A stretch of DNA of 64,000 nt. It comes from an uncultured Oscillibacter sp. Its GTDB lineage: Bacteria > Bacillota > Clostridia > Oscillospirales > Oscillospiraceae. The notes under the pieces were generated by a model that saw only the letters and a program-made list of their open reading frames with translations, did not search any database and was not told the origin of the DNA. Numbering within the stretch: the stretch's first letter is position 1; every line of letters starts with the position of its first letter. A program made the translations under genes and the position numbers. The DNA is taken from assembly GCA_910585245.1 (NCBI GenBank), contig CAJUCO010000002.1, positions 1-64,000 of the forward strand, given 5' to 3'. Shown here one piece after another: positions 41,305 to 49,844 of this stretch.

Positions 41305-42687
41305 ATGTTTGAACTGCAAGACGGGCGGACGGAGCTGCTGGAGAAGATTGAGGCGCTGTTCGAGCGAAAACGTTACGCTGAGCTCCGGGACCTGCTGGAG
41401 CCTATGGAGGCGGCGGACATCGCCGCTCTTTGTCAGGACTTGGAGGAGAAAGTCCCGGTGGTTTTCCGGCTGCTGCCCAAAGAGCTGGCGGCGGAGGTCT
41501 TTGTGGAGCTGGACAGCGACGACCAGAAGGTGCTGATCCACAGCTTTTCTAACACAGAGCTGAAAGAGGTTCTGGAGGAGTTGTACCTGGACGACGCCGC
41601 CGACATTGTGGAGGAGATGCCCGCCGGGGTGGTAAAGCGCATTTTGCGCCAATGTAACCCGGAGATGCGCAAGAGCATCAACGAGATTTTGAAATACCCC
41701 GAGGACTCCGCGGGCAGCATCATGACCCCGGAGTTTGTGGATTTGAAGGCCAACATGACCGTGGAGGACGCCCTGAAGCATATCCGCCGGACGGGACCGG
41801 ACAAAGAGACGATTAACATCTGTTATGTCATTGACGAAAGACGGCACCTCATCGGCCTTTTGACCATCCGGACGCTCCTCCTGGCGGCGGAGGACGACGT
41901 CATTGGCGACATCATGGAGCGGCACCTCATTGCGGTCCGGACCCTGGACGACCAGGAGGCCGTGGCCCGGGCCCTGGGGAAGTATGACTTTTTGGCCCTT
42001 CCCGTGGTGGACAAGGAAAACCGTCTGGTGGGCATTGTCACGGTGGACGACGCCATGGACGTTTTACAAGAGGAGGTCACGGAGGACATCGAAAAGATGG
42101 CCGCCATTCTGCCCTCTGATAAACCCTATTTGAAAACCGGCACGCTGGAGACCTATAAGGCCCGTATCCCCTGGTTGATGCTGCTGATGATTTCCGCCAC
42201 CTTCACCGGGCAGATTATTGCCAGCTTCGAAAGCGCCTTGGCTGCGGCGACCATACTCACTGCCTATATTCCCATGCTCATGGACAGCGGCGGAAACTGT
42301 GGATCTCAGGCCAGCGTTACCGTTATCCGGGGACTTTCTCTGGGAGAAATTACCTTCTCCGATTTCTTCCGGGTCCTCTGGAAGGAGCTGCGAGTAGCAG
42401 TGGTCTGCGGTGTGACGCTGGCGGTGGCGAACTTTGCTAAGTTGATGCTGGTGGACCGCCTGCTGTTTGGGAATCCCATGGTGACCACTCCTGTGGCAGC
42501 GGTAATCTGCGGCACGCTGGTATGCACGGTTGTATGTGCTAAGCTGGTGGGTTGCTCTTTGCCCCTGCTTGCCAAGCGGGTGGGCTTTGACCCGGCGGTG
42601 ATGGCCTCGCCCTTTATCACGACAATTGTAGACGCGCTGTCCCTGCTGATTTACTTCCGTTTCGCCTCGGCAATTTTGGGGCTGTGA
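41305..42687 (+). CDS. mgtE: Magnesium transporter MgtE
   Basis: A 460-residue Mg2+ channel: an N-terminal superhelical domain (about 1-130, with YLDDAADIVEEMP), two CBS domains (about 130-260) that sense Mg2+, a plug helix, and five membrane helices with the pore region around MLMDSGGNCGSQASVTVIRGL (split as MDSGGNCGSQAS near 345). Control by the M-box is clear from position. ATG follows GAGAGGAGG. Confidence 0.95.
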   Translation: MFELQDGRTELLEKIEALFERKRYAELRDLLEPMEAADIAALCQDLEEKVPVVFRLLPKELAAEVFVELDSDDQKVLIHSFSNTELKEVLEELYLDDAADIVEEMPAGVVKRILRQCNPEMRKSINEILKYPEDSAGSIMTPEFVDLKANMTVEDALKHIRRTGPDKETINICYVIDERRHLIGLLTIRTLLLAAEDDVIGDIMERHLIAVRTLDDQEAVARALGKYDFLALPVVDKENRLVGIVTVDDAMDVLQEEVTEDIEKMAAILPSDKPYLKTGTLETYKARIPWLMLLMISATFTGQIIASFESALAAATILTAYIPMLMDSGGNCGSQASVTVIRGLSLGEITFSDFFRVLWKELRVAVVCGVTLAVANFAKLMLVDRLLFGNPMVTTPVAAVICGTLVCTVVCAKLVGCSLPLLAKRVGFDPAVMASPFITTIVDALSLLIYFRFASAILGL

Positions 42688-42702
42688 GGGCGGACTTATA
42701 GG

Positions 42703-42742
42703 AAGCCCCTCTGAGCGCCGCTCGCGGGCGGCGCTCAGAGGG
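42703..42742. terminator. Large hairpin after mgtE
   Basis: CCCCTCTGAGCGCCGC paired with GCGGCGCTCAGAGGGG, around TCGCGG. It lacks a T-tract on the plus strand but is the only terminator-like structure between mgtE and the convergent phosphatase. Confidence 0.6.
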
Positions 42743-42788
42743 GTGTTGGAAGGTTGTTTAGAAGGGGGGTGCCGGTGAGACGGTCTGT

Positions 42789-43403
42789 TCATTCCGTCGC
42801 GATGTCCCGGACCTCCAGCAGGTCCCGGATCACGTAGTCTGCCGCCCCGATTCCGGAGGGGGCGTAAAGGACGCTTTGGACGCCGGCGTTTTTCCCGCAG
42901 TCCACGTCCAACGTCCGGTCTCCCGCGTAGTAGACCCGGTCCTTCTCCAGACCGTGCTGCTTCATCAGGTAGAGCAGGGCGTCGGGGGCGGGCTTCCGGG
43001 GAAAGCCGTTAAGGCTGGAGACCACCTCCCTGAAAAAGCGGTCCAGGCCCAGATTTTTCAGCACCGGGGCGGTGGTGGCCCCCCGGTGGGTGTAGACAAA
43101 GTGAACCGCTCCCAGGGCGGCGGTTGCCTCCAGCGCTTCCAGGGCGTGGGGCATGGCAGTGATTTCCAGATACCGGCCGCCGCTAATGTCAGAATAACGG
43201 TGTTTGATCTCCTGAAAGGTCTTGCCGGTCTTTGCCGCCGCGTAGCTCACCACATCGCTGACGGAGCCCGCCGTGGCCCGGCGGCGGATTTCGGAGGGGT
43301 CCATGGAGACCCCCAGCTCCTCCAGCGTCTGGTGGAGGCTGGAGACAATGACGCCGTAAGAGTCCAGCAGGGTTCCGTCCAGATCCCAGATGAATGCCTT
43401 CAT
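42789..43403 (-). CDS. HAD-IA family hydrolase (phosphoglycolate phosphatase-like)
   Basis: A 204-residue HAD phosphatase: motif I DLDGTLLDS (residues 7-15), motif II in VYTHRGATT, motif III Lys in FPRKPAPDALL, and motif IV AGDRTLDVDCGKNAG. Cap type and sequence fit phosphoglycolate phosphatase/beta-phosphoglucomutase relatives. Substrate unknown. ATG follows GGGAGGAACG. Confidence 0.85.
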   Translation of the reverse strand: MKAFIWDLDGTLLDSYGVIVSSLHQTLEELGVSMDPSEIRRRATAGSVSDVVSYAAAKTGKTFQEIKHRYSDISGGRYLEITAMPHALEALEATAALGAVHFVYTHRGATTAPVLKNLGLDRFFREVVSSLNGFPRKPAPDALLYLMKQHGLEKDRVYYAGDRTLDVDCGKNAGVQSVLYAPSGIGAADYVIRDLLEVRDIATE

Positions 43404-43487
43404 ATAGCGTTCCTCCCAATTGCAGGTAAACGGTTAAATGATTATACCAGCTTCCGTGCCCGCTGTCTAGAGGCCCGGACAGGGGAA

Positions 43488-43865
43488 AGCGCCGCCTTTG
43501 AAAAGGGCGGCGCTGAGCTTGTCAAAAAAGTAGCGACTAGGCCTTGTTTGAAAAATATCGAAACGCCCCAAACGGCGGATCTTTTTCCGCCACTCTGCGT
43601 TAAATTTTCTTACCGGGCGTCAGCCCGCCTGCGAAAATTTGCCTTGATTGGCGAAAAAATCTCTCGCCGTTGGGCTTTCCGCCAATTTTCAAACAAGGCC
43701 TAAAAGGGAGCGGAAAGGAAAAGAGCTACGAGAGAAACCCATCAGGGGTTTCTCTCGTTTTCAATCAGAAGTTTTTCAGACCTTTTGGAAGGTCTGAAAA
43801 ACTTGCTAGGCTGGCGAAAATCCTTTTTCGACAGCCTGAGCGCCGCCTTTGAAAAGGGCGGCGCG
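43488..43865. repeat. Dispersed structured repeat, copy 3, interrupted by a miniature element
   Basis: Core 43515-43838 begins GAGCTTGTCAAAAAAG and ends GACAGCCTG. After removing the 163 net bases of the miniature element it is 161 bp, like copies 1 and 2. Flanking hairpins AGCGCCGCCTTTGAAAAGG...CGGCGC lie at 43488-43514 and 43839-43865. The second palindrome reads GTTTTTCAGACC/GGTCTGAAAAAC, a paired change relative to copy 2. The right hairpin sits five bases from the TSUP stop codon. This explains the 43404-43870 gene-free stretch. Confidence 0.88.
43538..43702. mobile_element. 165-bp MITE-like element inserted at a TA dinucleotide
   Basis: Ends are perfect 17-base inverted repeats, TAGGCCTTGTTTGAAAA and its complement. 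It lies inside repeat copy 3. Copy 2 shows the matching empty site: GTGGCGTT-TA-AAATGG versus GTAGCGAC-TA[element]TA-AAAGGG. TA duplication is typical of Tc1/mariner and IS630-type transposition. It carries no open frame of note, so it must have moved with a transposase from elsewhere. Confidence 0.85.
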
Positions 43866-43870
43866 CTGTT

Positions 43871-44239
43871 TCAGGCGTCTTTCTTTTTGGGCCACGCCAG
43901 GCTTGCCCCGGAGAGGAGAAGATATATCCCGAAGGGCTTGCGCAAAACCTCCACGTCCACCGCGTTGGAGATCCAGGCCCCCAGAAGCGCAGCCAGGACG
44001 GCGGTGGGGACGGCGGCTTTCAGCGTGGGCTTGTCCAGATATCCGCCTTTGCCGTGGCAGAGCAGGGCGCCGGCGGCGGTGGGGAGAAAAAACAGCAGGT
44101 TGATCCCCTGGGCCGTTCGCTGGTCCACCCCCAGAAAGAGGGTCATCACCAGCAACAGCAGCGTCCCGCCCCCCACGCCCCAGGCGGAGATTACGCTGGC
44201 CCCCAGGCCGCAGAGGAAGGGTATGAGCCAGTCCGTCAC
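43871..44239 (-). CDS. TSUP (TauE/SafE) family half-transporter, second subunit
   Basis: A 122-residue membrane protein with about four helices: CGLGASVISAWGVGGGTLLL and VDQRTAQGINLLFFLP are the TSUP repeat signatures. At half the usual TSUP length, it needs a partner, supplied by the overlapping upstream gene (GTGA overlap). TSUP proteins export sulfite, sulfonates or similar anions; the substrate here is unknown. Confidence 0.82.
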   Translation of the reverse strand: MTDWLIPFLCGLGASVISAWGVGGGTLLLLVMTLFLGVDQRTAQGINLLFFLPTAAGALLCHGKGGYLDKPTLKAAVPTAVLAALLGAWISNAVDVEVLRKPFGIYLLLSGASLAWPKKKDA

Positions 44240-44589
44240 AGCAGATATTTCACCCCCGCGTAAAAGAGAAAGGCGGCGAAGAGCCACTTTAAAAACTTCG
44301 TGGAAATCCGTCCGTAGAGCTTCCCGCCCAGCCAGCCGCCGATTAATCCCCCGGCCAGATAAGGAAGAGCCGCCATGAAAGATACGCCCCCCTGCCAGAT
44401 ATACACCGCCGCCGACACCAGACACACCGGAAAGATAACTCCCACGCAGGTGGCGTAGAGCTTTCGCTGGCTCAGGTTTCCCCAGCGGGACTGGATGGGC
44501 AGAAATACCATGCCCCCGCCTCCGCCAAACAATCCGTTGGCAAGGCCCGCCGCTCCGCCGGCCAGCCGGGCCGTCCAGTTGCCCTTCAT
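44236..44589 (-). CDS. TSUP (TauE/SafE) family half-transporter, first subunit
   Basis: A 117-residue, about four-helix TSUP repeat: AGLANGLFGGGGGMVFLPIQ and RKLYATCVGVIFPV match the first half of TauE/SafE transporters. Its stop overlaps the start of the second half. The pair is likely to form a heterodimer equal to one full-length transporter. ATG follows GAAAGGGGGCGG. Confidence 0.82.
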   Translation of the reverse strand: MKGNWTARLAGGAAGLANGLFGGGGGMVFLPIQSRWGNLSQRKLYATCVGVIFPVCLVSAAVYIWQGGVSFMAALPYLAGGLIGGWLGGKLYGRISTKFLKWLFAAFLFYAGVKYLL

Positions 44590-44646
44590 GCTGCCGCCCC
44601 CTTTCTTTTTATGTACCCCCTCCCGAAGGACCGGGAGGGGGAGGAC

Positions 44647-44838
44647 TCATTTCAGCTTGAAGCTCTGGCAGTCGGTGCATTCCACCATGGTGGGGTTGGT
44701 TTCATGAGTGCCCACCTGAATGGTGCTCAGGCCGCAGTATCCGGTGTCCTGGCAGTGGTTGGCGCAGTTGTTTACGGTGCATTTGATACTTTGGTTGGGT
44801 GTGCAGGCGCAGCCGCCGTTGGTGCAGTCCTTGGTCAT
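44647..44838 (-). CDS. DUF1540-family Cys-rich small protein
   Basis: A 63-residue protein with ten cysteines: CTNGGCAC, IKCTVNNCANHCQDTGYCGL and VECTDCQSF. This pattern matches DUF1540, common in spore-forming Clostridia and presumed to bind metal; function unknown. It is the first of several very Cys-rich genes in the 44.6-52.7 kb region. Confidence 0.85.
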   Translation of the reverse strand: MTKDCTNGGCACTPNQSIKCTVNNCANHCQDTGYCGLSTIQVGTHETNPTMVECTDCQSFKLK

Positions 44839-45010
44839 GATCCGGTCCTCCCGCGTGAAGATTTTTTAAGGCGCTGAGGGGCGGTCCCGCCTTTCCCCCC
44901 AGCGCGTTTTCACGGTGAAAGGAGAGATGGTTGTGCCTCGTCAGCGCCTTTCTAGTGTGCGCCGGGAACGGGAGAGTATGCGCCGTTTTCGGGGAAGAAA
45001 ATTTTGGCAT

Positions 45011-45044
45011 AAAAAGAGGACCCGCCATAAGGCGGGCCCGTTTA
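45011..45044 (-). terminator. Hairpin between the Cys/His-repeat gene and DUF1540 gene
   Basis: GACCCGCC / GGCGGGCC with an A-rich left side (AAAAAGA), giving a T-tract on the minus strand: a terminator for the 45094-45771 gene. Confidence 0.7.
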
Positions 45045-45093
45045 ACGCGCTGGTATGAATGGAAAGGCTGTGCCGGGAAGGGGGGCGCTAGAC

Positions 45094-45771
45094 TCAGGCG
45101 GCGTGGCAGATTCCCTCGCAAAAGCCGGAGGGGTGGTAATCGCCGCAATAGGCGGTTCCCCGGTGAAGGTGTTGCCCCTCTATGGTGCAGCCCTCCACCG
45201 TGCAAAGCGCCCGGCAGGTCCCGTCGCAAAAGCCGTCCAGATGGCAATAGCCGCAGGCGGCTACGCCGCTATGGTCGTGCCGCCCCTGAATGGAGCAGCC
45301 CTCCACCGTGCAAAGGGCGCGGCAGTGGCCGTCGCAGAAGCCGTCGTGATGGGGATAGCCGCAATAGGTGACGCCGTCATGGTCGTGGGGGCCGTCTATG
45401 GGGCAGTTGGGCACAGGGCAGAGGGCACGGCAGGCGCCGTCGCAAAAGCCGCTTGAGTGGACATAGCCGCAGTAGGTGACGCCACCGTGGGTATGCCGCC
45501 CGGTTTCGGGACATCCCTCCAGGGTACAAAGGGCGCGGCAGTTGTTGTCACAGATACCGCTTTCATGGGGATAACCGCAGTAGGTGACGCCGCCGTGGGT
45601 GTGCCGTCCGGCAAGATCGCAGCCCGCCACCTGGCAGACGGTGACTGTGGCGGGGCGGGAGGGACGGACGGGCTGGCCGTGGCAACCGCCGCCGTGGCGG
45701 CCATGGGCGGAGACGGGCAACGTCAGCAGCGCCAGGGCCAAAACGCAGAGAAGGACCTTTTTGAGCTTCAT
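45094..45771 (-). CDS. Exported protein of five Cys/His-rich 36-residue repeats
   Basis: A 225-residue secreted protein: signal peptide MKLKKVLLCVLALALLTLP with cleavage near VSA-HG, a His/Gly-rich linker (HGRHGGGCHG), then five tandem 36-residue units. Each unit follows C-x4-C-x5-H-x-H-x5-C-x3-H-x4-C-x3-C, e.g. CTVEGCSIQGRHDHSGV then CGYCHLDGFCDGTCRAL. With eight possible ligands per unit, up to forty in all, metal binding (zinc or copper) outside the membrane is a fair guess. I recognise no named family. ATG follows GGAGG. It is divergent from htrA. Confidence 0.85.
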   Translation of the reverse strand: MKLKKVLLCVLALALLTLPVSAHGRHGGGCHGQPVRPSRPATVTVCQVAGCDLAGRHTHGGVTYCGYPHESGICDNNCRALCTLEGCPETGRHTHGGVTYCGYVHSSGFCDGACRALCPVPNCPIDGPHDHDGVTYCGYPHHDGFCDGHCRALCTVEGCSIQGRHDHSGVAACGYCHLDGFCDGTCRALCTVEGCTIEGQHLHRGTAYCGDYHPSGFCEGICHAA

Positions 45772-45858
45772 AAGAGATGACCTCCTGAATATAAGGATAT
45801 GATATTCTATGATAGCACAGCAGGCCGGAGTCCGCAAGGAGCAGCGGGGTTCGTTCAA

Positions 45859-45966
45859 AGTTTGTTCAAAAATTTTCGGGTATCTTTCAGGTTTCCGGCC
45901 CGGGGCCTCTGTTCAAAATTTCTTTAAATCCCTTTCAGCAATTTTTAAGCTCGCCTGTCTATACTA
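45859..45966 (+). promoter_or_regulatory. htrA control region with GTTCAAA repeats
   Basis: Three GTTCAAA heptamers (about 45852, 45863, 45911) precede a -10-like TATACT (45959-45964) that has no good -35. This suggests an activator or alternative sigma. The -10 context GTCTATACTA is identical to that before the ECF sigma gene at 14891-14900. 45967-46098 shows no gene. Confidence 0.4.
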
Positions 45967-46098
45967 AGGCCATAACCAAGAGGAAAAAGCAAAATTCAAA
46001 AACCAGACAATCCCAGTTCACACGTTCGACATGAATCCCTGATATCTTAGCTTCTAAGAAAAGAAAAAACGGGATACATAATAAGGAGGAAGTCATTT

Positions 46099-47460
46099 AT
46101 GTATAACGACGAGAACAACCTGTACAATTATACCTACCGAAAAGACGGAAGCGAACTCCCCCACCGGCGGGAGACCGTCCGCCCGGAGGGACAGTCCGGC
46201 CCCCAGGGGCCCGAATTGGAGGGGAAGCCTGTGAAGAAAAACCGCCTTGGCCTGAAGATCACCGCCCTGGCGTTGAGCTGTGCGCTGCTGGGCGGCGCGG
46301 CGGGGGGCGGAGCGGTCTGGGCCGCCTCCCGGACCGCCGGGAACGAAAGCGAGGTCAACGTCTCCAGCCGCCCTGTTACCCAGGTGTCTCTCCGGACCGT
46401 GGACGGAAAAACGGCCCTGAGCGACGCGGAGGTCTACGCCGCCAATGTCAACAGCGTGGTGTCCATCCGCACCTCCGCCACAGCCGGATATAATTTTTAC
46501 GGGCAGCCGGTGCAGACGGCCTCCGCCGGATCCGGCTTCGTGTTAAGCGGAGACGGCTACATCCTCACCAACTACCATGTGGTGAAGGGGGCGGAGACGG
46601 TGACGGTTACCTTATACAACGGAGACGAGTTTGAAGCCCAATATATCGGCGGAGAGGAAGACTACGACATCGCCGTCATCAAGGTGGAGGCGGAAAACCT
46701 CCAGCCCGTCACCCTGGGGGACAGCGCCACGCTGAACGTGGGAGACCACGTATTGGCCATCGGCAACCCTCTGGGAGAGCTGACTTTCTCTATGAGCGGC
46801 GGCATGGTCTCCTGTGTGGACCGGGCCATCAATGTGGACGGAACACCCTTTAATATGATCCAGACGGACACCTCCATCAACCCCGGAAACTCCGGCGGGC
46901 CCCTTTTCAATCAGTACGGCGAGGTGGTGGGCATCGTCTCCGCCAAATACTCCCAATCCTCCAACGGCACCACCGTGGAGGGCCTGGGCTTCGCCATCCC
47001 CATGAACGACGTGTTCTCCATGGTGAAGGATATCATGACCAATGGATATGTGACAAACCGCGCCTATCTGGGAGCCACGGTCTGGGGCCTGACAGAGGGC
47101 ACGGCGGCCCAATATCACTATGACATCACCTCCGGGGCCTTCATCTCCTATGTGGAGCCGGACAGCGCCGCGGCCAAGGCAGGGCTGAAAATGGGCGACG
47201 TCATCACCAAAGTGGACTCCACGGACATCAAGACGGTGGAGGATCTGAATCTGGCGAAAAAGAAGTATTCCGCCGGAGATACCGCCACTCTGGAGGTCTA
47301 CCGGCCTGACGGGACCGTTACCGTGGAGATTACCTGGGGCGCGGCCCCCAAGGAGGAGACGGCGCCGGAGCAGCCCGTCCAGCAATCCCCCGGCAATGGG
47401 AATAACGGCGGAAACTACTACACGGACCCCTTCGATATGTTCCGTTACTTCTTCGGCTGA
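46099..47460 (+). CDS. HtrA/DegP-type membrane-anchored serine protease
   Basis: A 453-residue envelope protease: cytoplasmic N-terminus (1-50), one membrane helix (about 52-74), a trypsin-like domain with the triad His (ILTNYHVV), Asp (YDIAVIKVE) and Ser (NPGNSGGPL), and one PDZ domain (about 340-430, AAKAGLKMGDVITKVD). It degrades misfolded exported proteins. The C-terminal tail is disordered and ends YYTDPFDMFRYFFG. ATG follows AAGGAGGAAG. Confidence 0.92.
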   Translation: MYNDENNLYNYTYRKDGSELPHRRETVRPEGQSGPQGPELEGKPVKKNRLGLKITALALSCALLGGAAGGGAVWAASRTAGNESEVNVSSRPVTQVSLRTVDGKTALSDAEVYAANVNSVVSIRTSATAGYNFYGQPVQTASAGSGFVLSGDGYILTNYHVVKGAETVTVTLYNGDEFEAQYIGGEEDYDIAVIKVEAENLQPVTLGDSATLNVGDHVLAIGNPLGELTFSMSGGMVSCVDRAINVDGTPFNMIQTDTSINPGNSGGPLFNQYGEVVGIVSAKYSQSSNGTTVEGLGFAIPMNDVFSMVKDIMTNGYVTNRAYLGATVWGLTEGTAAQYHYDITSGAFISYVEPDSAAAKAGLKMGDVITKVDSTDIKTVEDLNLAKKKYSAGDTATLEVYRPDGTVTVEITWGAAPKEETAPEQPVQQSPGNGNNGGNYYTDPFDMFRYFFG

Positions 47461-47782
47461 GCCGGTCCGGATTTCCGGAATGGTAAACGATACGTCCTCC
47501 CAAGCCCGGAGACGGCTTCGCGGCAAGAGCTGCGGCAAGGCAAAAAAGCCGCCATGCGGCGGGCGGGGATGGTGTATATAGATGAGGCAGGGCGGGACCA
47601 CCCGCCGGAATGGTGAAATGCCATATAAAAGCAAAGTGCGGGAGGGCCGAATGTTCAGGCCCTCCCGCGTCGTTTAAAAAACTCCGCCCGCTCCGTTCGT
47701 TCTCCAAAGGGGCGGGGAACCACCCGGACAGGCGGCGTTTAACAGCTGTGGGGATAGATTCCCGGAGCCATGGGAACTGGCC
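47461..47782. other. Gene-free, hairpin-rich region after htrA
   Basis: Contains several GC hairpins, including the terminator at 47638-47672, and a short AACTCCGCCCGCTCCGTTC stretch (about 47680-47698) resembling part of the repeat at 11836-11860. No gene is evident. Confidence 0.45.
47638..47672. terminator. Terminator between htrA and the pentapeptide gene
   Basis: GCGGGAGGGCC / GGCCCTCCCGC stem followed by GTCGTTTAAA. Confidence 0.7.
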
Positions 47783-48394
47783 TCAGTCCGTGATCTCGAT
47801 TCCCAAAATCCGGGCCACCACCGCCGCCTGGGAGGCATGGATTTTTGCCCCCCGGAGCTCCTGGCAGGAGGCGGAGAGGGTTACGCCTTCCAATATGCAC
47901 CCGGAGAGGTCCACCCCTTTGAGGTTTGCCCGGAAAAGGTCCGCCATGGAAAAATCCACGGCGTTTAAAGAGCTTTTCACCACCCGCAGCTCCTGACAGG
48001 CGCTCTCCGCCAGGTCGCAGTCCGCCAGGGTGCAGCGCTCCCAGAGGGCCCCGGTGAGATTGGCATAGCGCAGCCGGAGGCGCTCCAGACCGCAGTCTTT
48101 GAAGCGGGCCTTGCGAAAGTCCCCGCCCTGGGCCTTGCAGCCGGAGAGAGTGGTATCTTTCCAGAAGCTGACGGGAAACCGGCAGCCGGAGAAGGCGCAG
48201 TCTCTAAAGTCGCAACCGTAAAAGGCCGCGCCGCCAAAATCGCAGCCCGTAAACCGGCAGCGGGCAAAGACCACCTTCTGAAAAGTGAGCTCAGAGAGAT
48301 CCAGATCTTCCGTCTCCGCTCCGGCAAAGGTTCCCCCGGCCAGCCGCTCACCCTCCTCCCGGGCAAAAAGAAGGGCGGATGTCAAGGCATTCAT
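47783..48394 (-). CDS. Pentapeptide-repeat protein
   Basis: A 203-residue right-handed quadrilateral beta-helix. Repeats follow A(D/N)LxX-type pentads, e.g. FTGCDFGGAAFYGCDFRDCA and LFRANLKGVDLSGC. Unusually many loops carry cysteine. Members range from DNA-gyrase mimics to unknown scaffolds; the role is not assignable. The ATG chosen lies after GGTGAG; longer starts are possible. Confidence 0.82.
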   Translation of the reverse strand: MNALTSALLFAREEGERLAGGTFAGAETEDLDLSELTFQKVVFARCRFTGCDFGGAAFYGCDFRDCAFSGCRFPVSFWKDTTLSGCKAQGGDFRKARFKDCGLERLRLRYANLTGALWERCTLADCDLAESACQELRVVKSSLNAVDFSMADLFRANLKGVDLSGCILEGVTLSASCQELRGAKIHASQAAVVARILGIEITD

Positions 48395-48440
48395 ATTCTC
48401 ACCGGATTCTGCCACTCCGGTTCAGTAAGCCGCCGGACCA

Positions 48441-49100
48441 TCAGCGCGGACGTTGGGCCGGTTCCGCTTTTTTCAAGAGAAGCAGTTCCTCAAAGCTCTT
48501 GATATACACGTCACAATAGCCCCGCATTTCCGCCTCATCCTGGGCGAAAAGACCGTCATACACTCCCACCACCCGCATTTTGGCGGCTCTGGCCCCCTGG
48601 CAGGCGGCCAGACTGTCGTCAAAGACGGTGCAGTCCTCCGGACGGACCCCGGCGGCCTTGGCGGCGGCCAGCCAGATGTCGGGCTTTCGCTTCTCCAGCC
48701 CCAGTTCCTGGGCAAAGGTGACCCGCTCGAAGTATTTTTCCAGCCCCAGGGCCTCCAGGGCCATATGGCAGTGCTCCGGCACGCTGGAGGTCACCACCGC
48801 CATCCGCCGCCCCTCCGCCTTGCACTGCTTCAAATAGGCCCGTACACCGGGCTTTACCGGCACGTGGGCATAGGAGTCCGCCGCCAGTTCCATCCACTCG
48901 GCGACGATGTCCTGGCAGGACTCGCCAAGATGGCAGAACTCTTTGGTGAACACCGCCGCCTGGGGCAGGGGGACGTGAGCCACACCCTCATAATAGGCGT
49001 GGGTGTACGCCATTCCCCGGCGGGCCAGAAACGTCCGGTCCACCTTCTTCCAGATGCCGTTGGAGTCGGTCAAAACGCCGTCCATGTCAAAGAAAAGCAC
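48441..49100 (-). CDS. HAD-IA family phosphatase (beta-phosphoglucomutase-like)
   Basis: A 219-residue HAD protein: motif I FFDMDGVLTDS (3-13), motif II VVTSSVPEH, motif III Lys in GLEKRKPDIWL, motif IV VFDDSLAACQGARAA. Helical cap suggests the beta-phosphoglucomutase/18-kDa sugar-phosphatase group. GTG start, three bases after the Mpg gene. Substrate unknown. Confidence 0.82.
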   Translation of the reverse strand: MLFFDMDGVLTDSNGIWKKVDRTFLARRGMAYTHAYYEGVAHVPLPQAAVFTKEFCHLGESCQDIVAEWMELAADSYAHVPVKPGVRAYLKQCKAEGRRMAVVTSSVPEHCHMALEALGLEKYFERVTFAQELGLEKRKPDIWLAAAKAAGVRPEDCTVFDDSLAACQGARAAKMRVVGVYDGLFAQDEAEMRGYCDVYIKSFEELLLLKKAEPAQRPR

Positions 49101-49103
49101 GGC

Positions 49104-49724
49104 TCAATCCTCCTTCATCAGACGAAAGCGCCAGGGGAAATCCCGGGCCTCCTCCGCGTAATCCACCCCGATCCGGGGGCCGGAAACGATGCTTTCTCCT
49201 GGGGGAACGGAGTGGGGGGACAGCCCCGCGTCCTCCGGGCCGTCGCAAAGAAACAGCGTGTCCCCCGTCAGGTCCAGCCCGTTTTCCGCCCTGGTGAGAG
49301 CCAGGGCCCGGCAGACCTTGCCGGGTCCGTTGAGAAAATTCTTCCTCCGATAAGGGGTGAGGGGCTTGTCCCCATAGCGGAGGCGGGCCATGGTTTCCAC
49401 GCCAGCCACGGGCTCTATGGCCCGAAGCAACACGGCGGCGGGTTCTCCCTCCGGCTCCGTGACAAAGTTCAGGCAGTGATACATACCGTAAATCAGGTAG
49501 ATATAGGCCGTTCCCGGCGGGGCGAACAGGGTCTCGGTCCGGGCCGTCCGGCGGTATTGATAGGCGTGGCAGGCCTTGTCGCAGCGGCCGACGTAGGCCT
49601 CCGTTTCCACGATGCGCCCCGCCAGAGTCTCGCCCTTCAGACGGCGAATCAGATATTTACCCAGAAGATTTTGCGCGGCCTCCAGGGTGCCCTGGGCGTA
49701 GAATTGCCGGGAAAGCCTTGCCAT
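49104..49724 (-). CDS. 3-methyladenine DNA glycosylase (Aag/Mpg type)
   Basis: A 206-residue alkyl-base glycosylase for base-excision repair. Family stretches: LLGKYLIRRL, GRIVETEAYVG (with the catalytic Glu), YLIYGMYHCLNFV, VLLRAIEP and NGPGKVCRALAL. It is the first gene of a two-gene unit with the HAD phosphatase. Confidence 0.92.
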   Translation of the reverse strand: MARLSRQFYAQGTLEAAQNLLGKYLIRRLKGETLAGRIVETEAYVGRCDKACHAYQYRRTARTETLFAPPGTAYIYLIYGMYHCLNFVTEPEGEPAAVLLRAIEPVAGVETMARLRYGDKPLTPYRRKNFLNGPGKVCRALALTRAENGLDLTGDTLFLCDGPEDAGLSPHSVPPGESIVSGPRIGVDYAEEARDFPWRFRLMKED

Positions 49725-49810
49725 TTTCTCACCTCGGTGCTAGAATGTAAACTCATACGGTCTGGAGGCGACGCCTCTGGAGAACCGTGATGTTTCATAC
49801 GTTAAGATAG

Positions 49811-49839
49811 AGTATAACACAAATCAGAAAGTGGGGCAA
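49811..49839 (-). promoter_or_regulatory. Promoter for the Mpg gene
   Basis: Minus strand: TTGCCC (49839-49834), 17 bases, TATACT (49816-49811). Confidence 0.6.
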
Positions 49840-49844
49840 GGAAA

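Noticed and set aside
45094..45771. Possible CRISPR-like array because of regular ~108-base repeats
   Set aside because: The repeats are coding (36-residue units), vary between copies and have no spacers.
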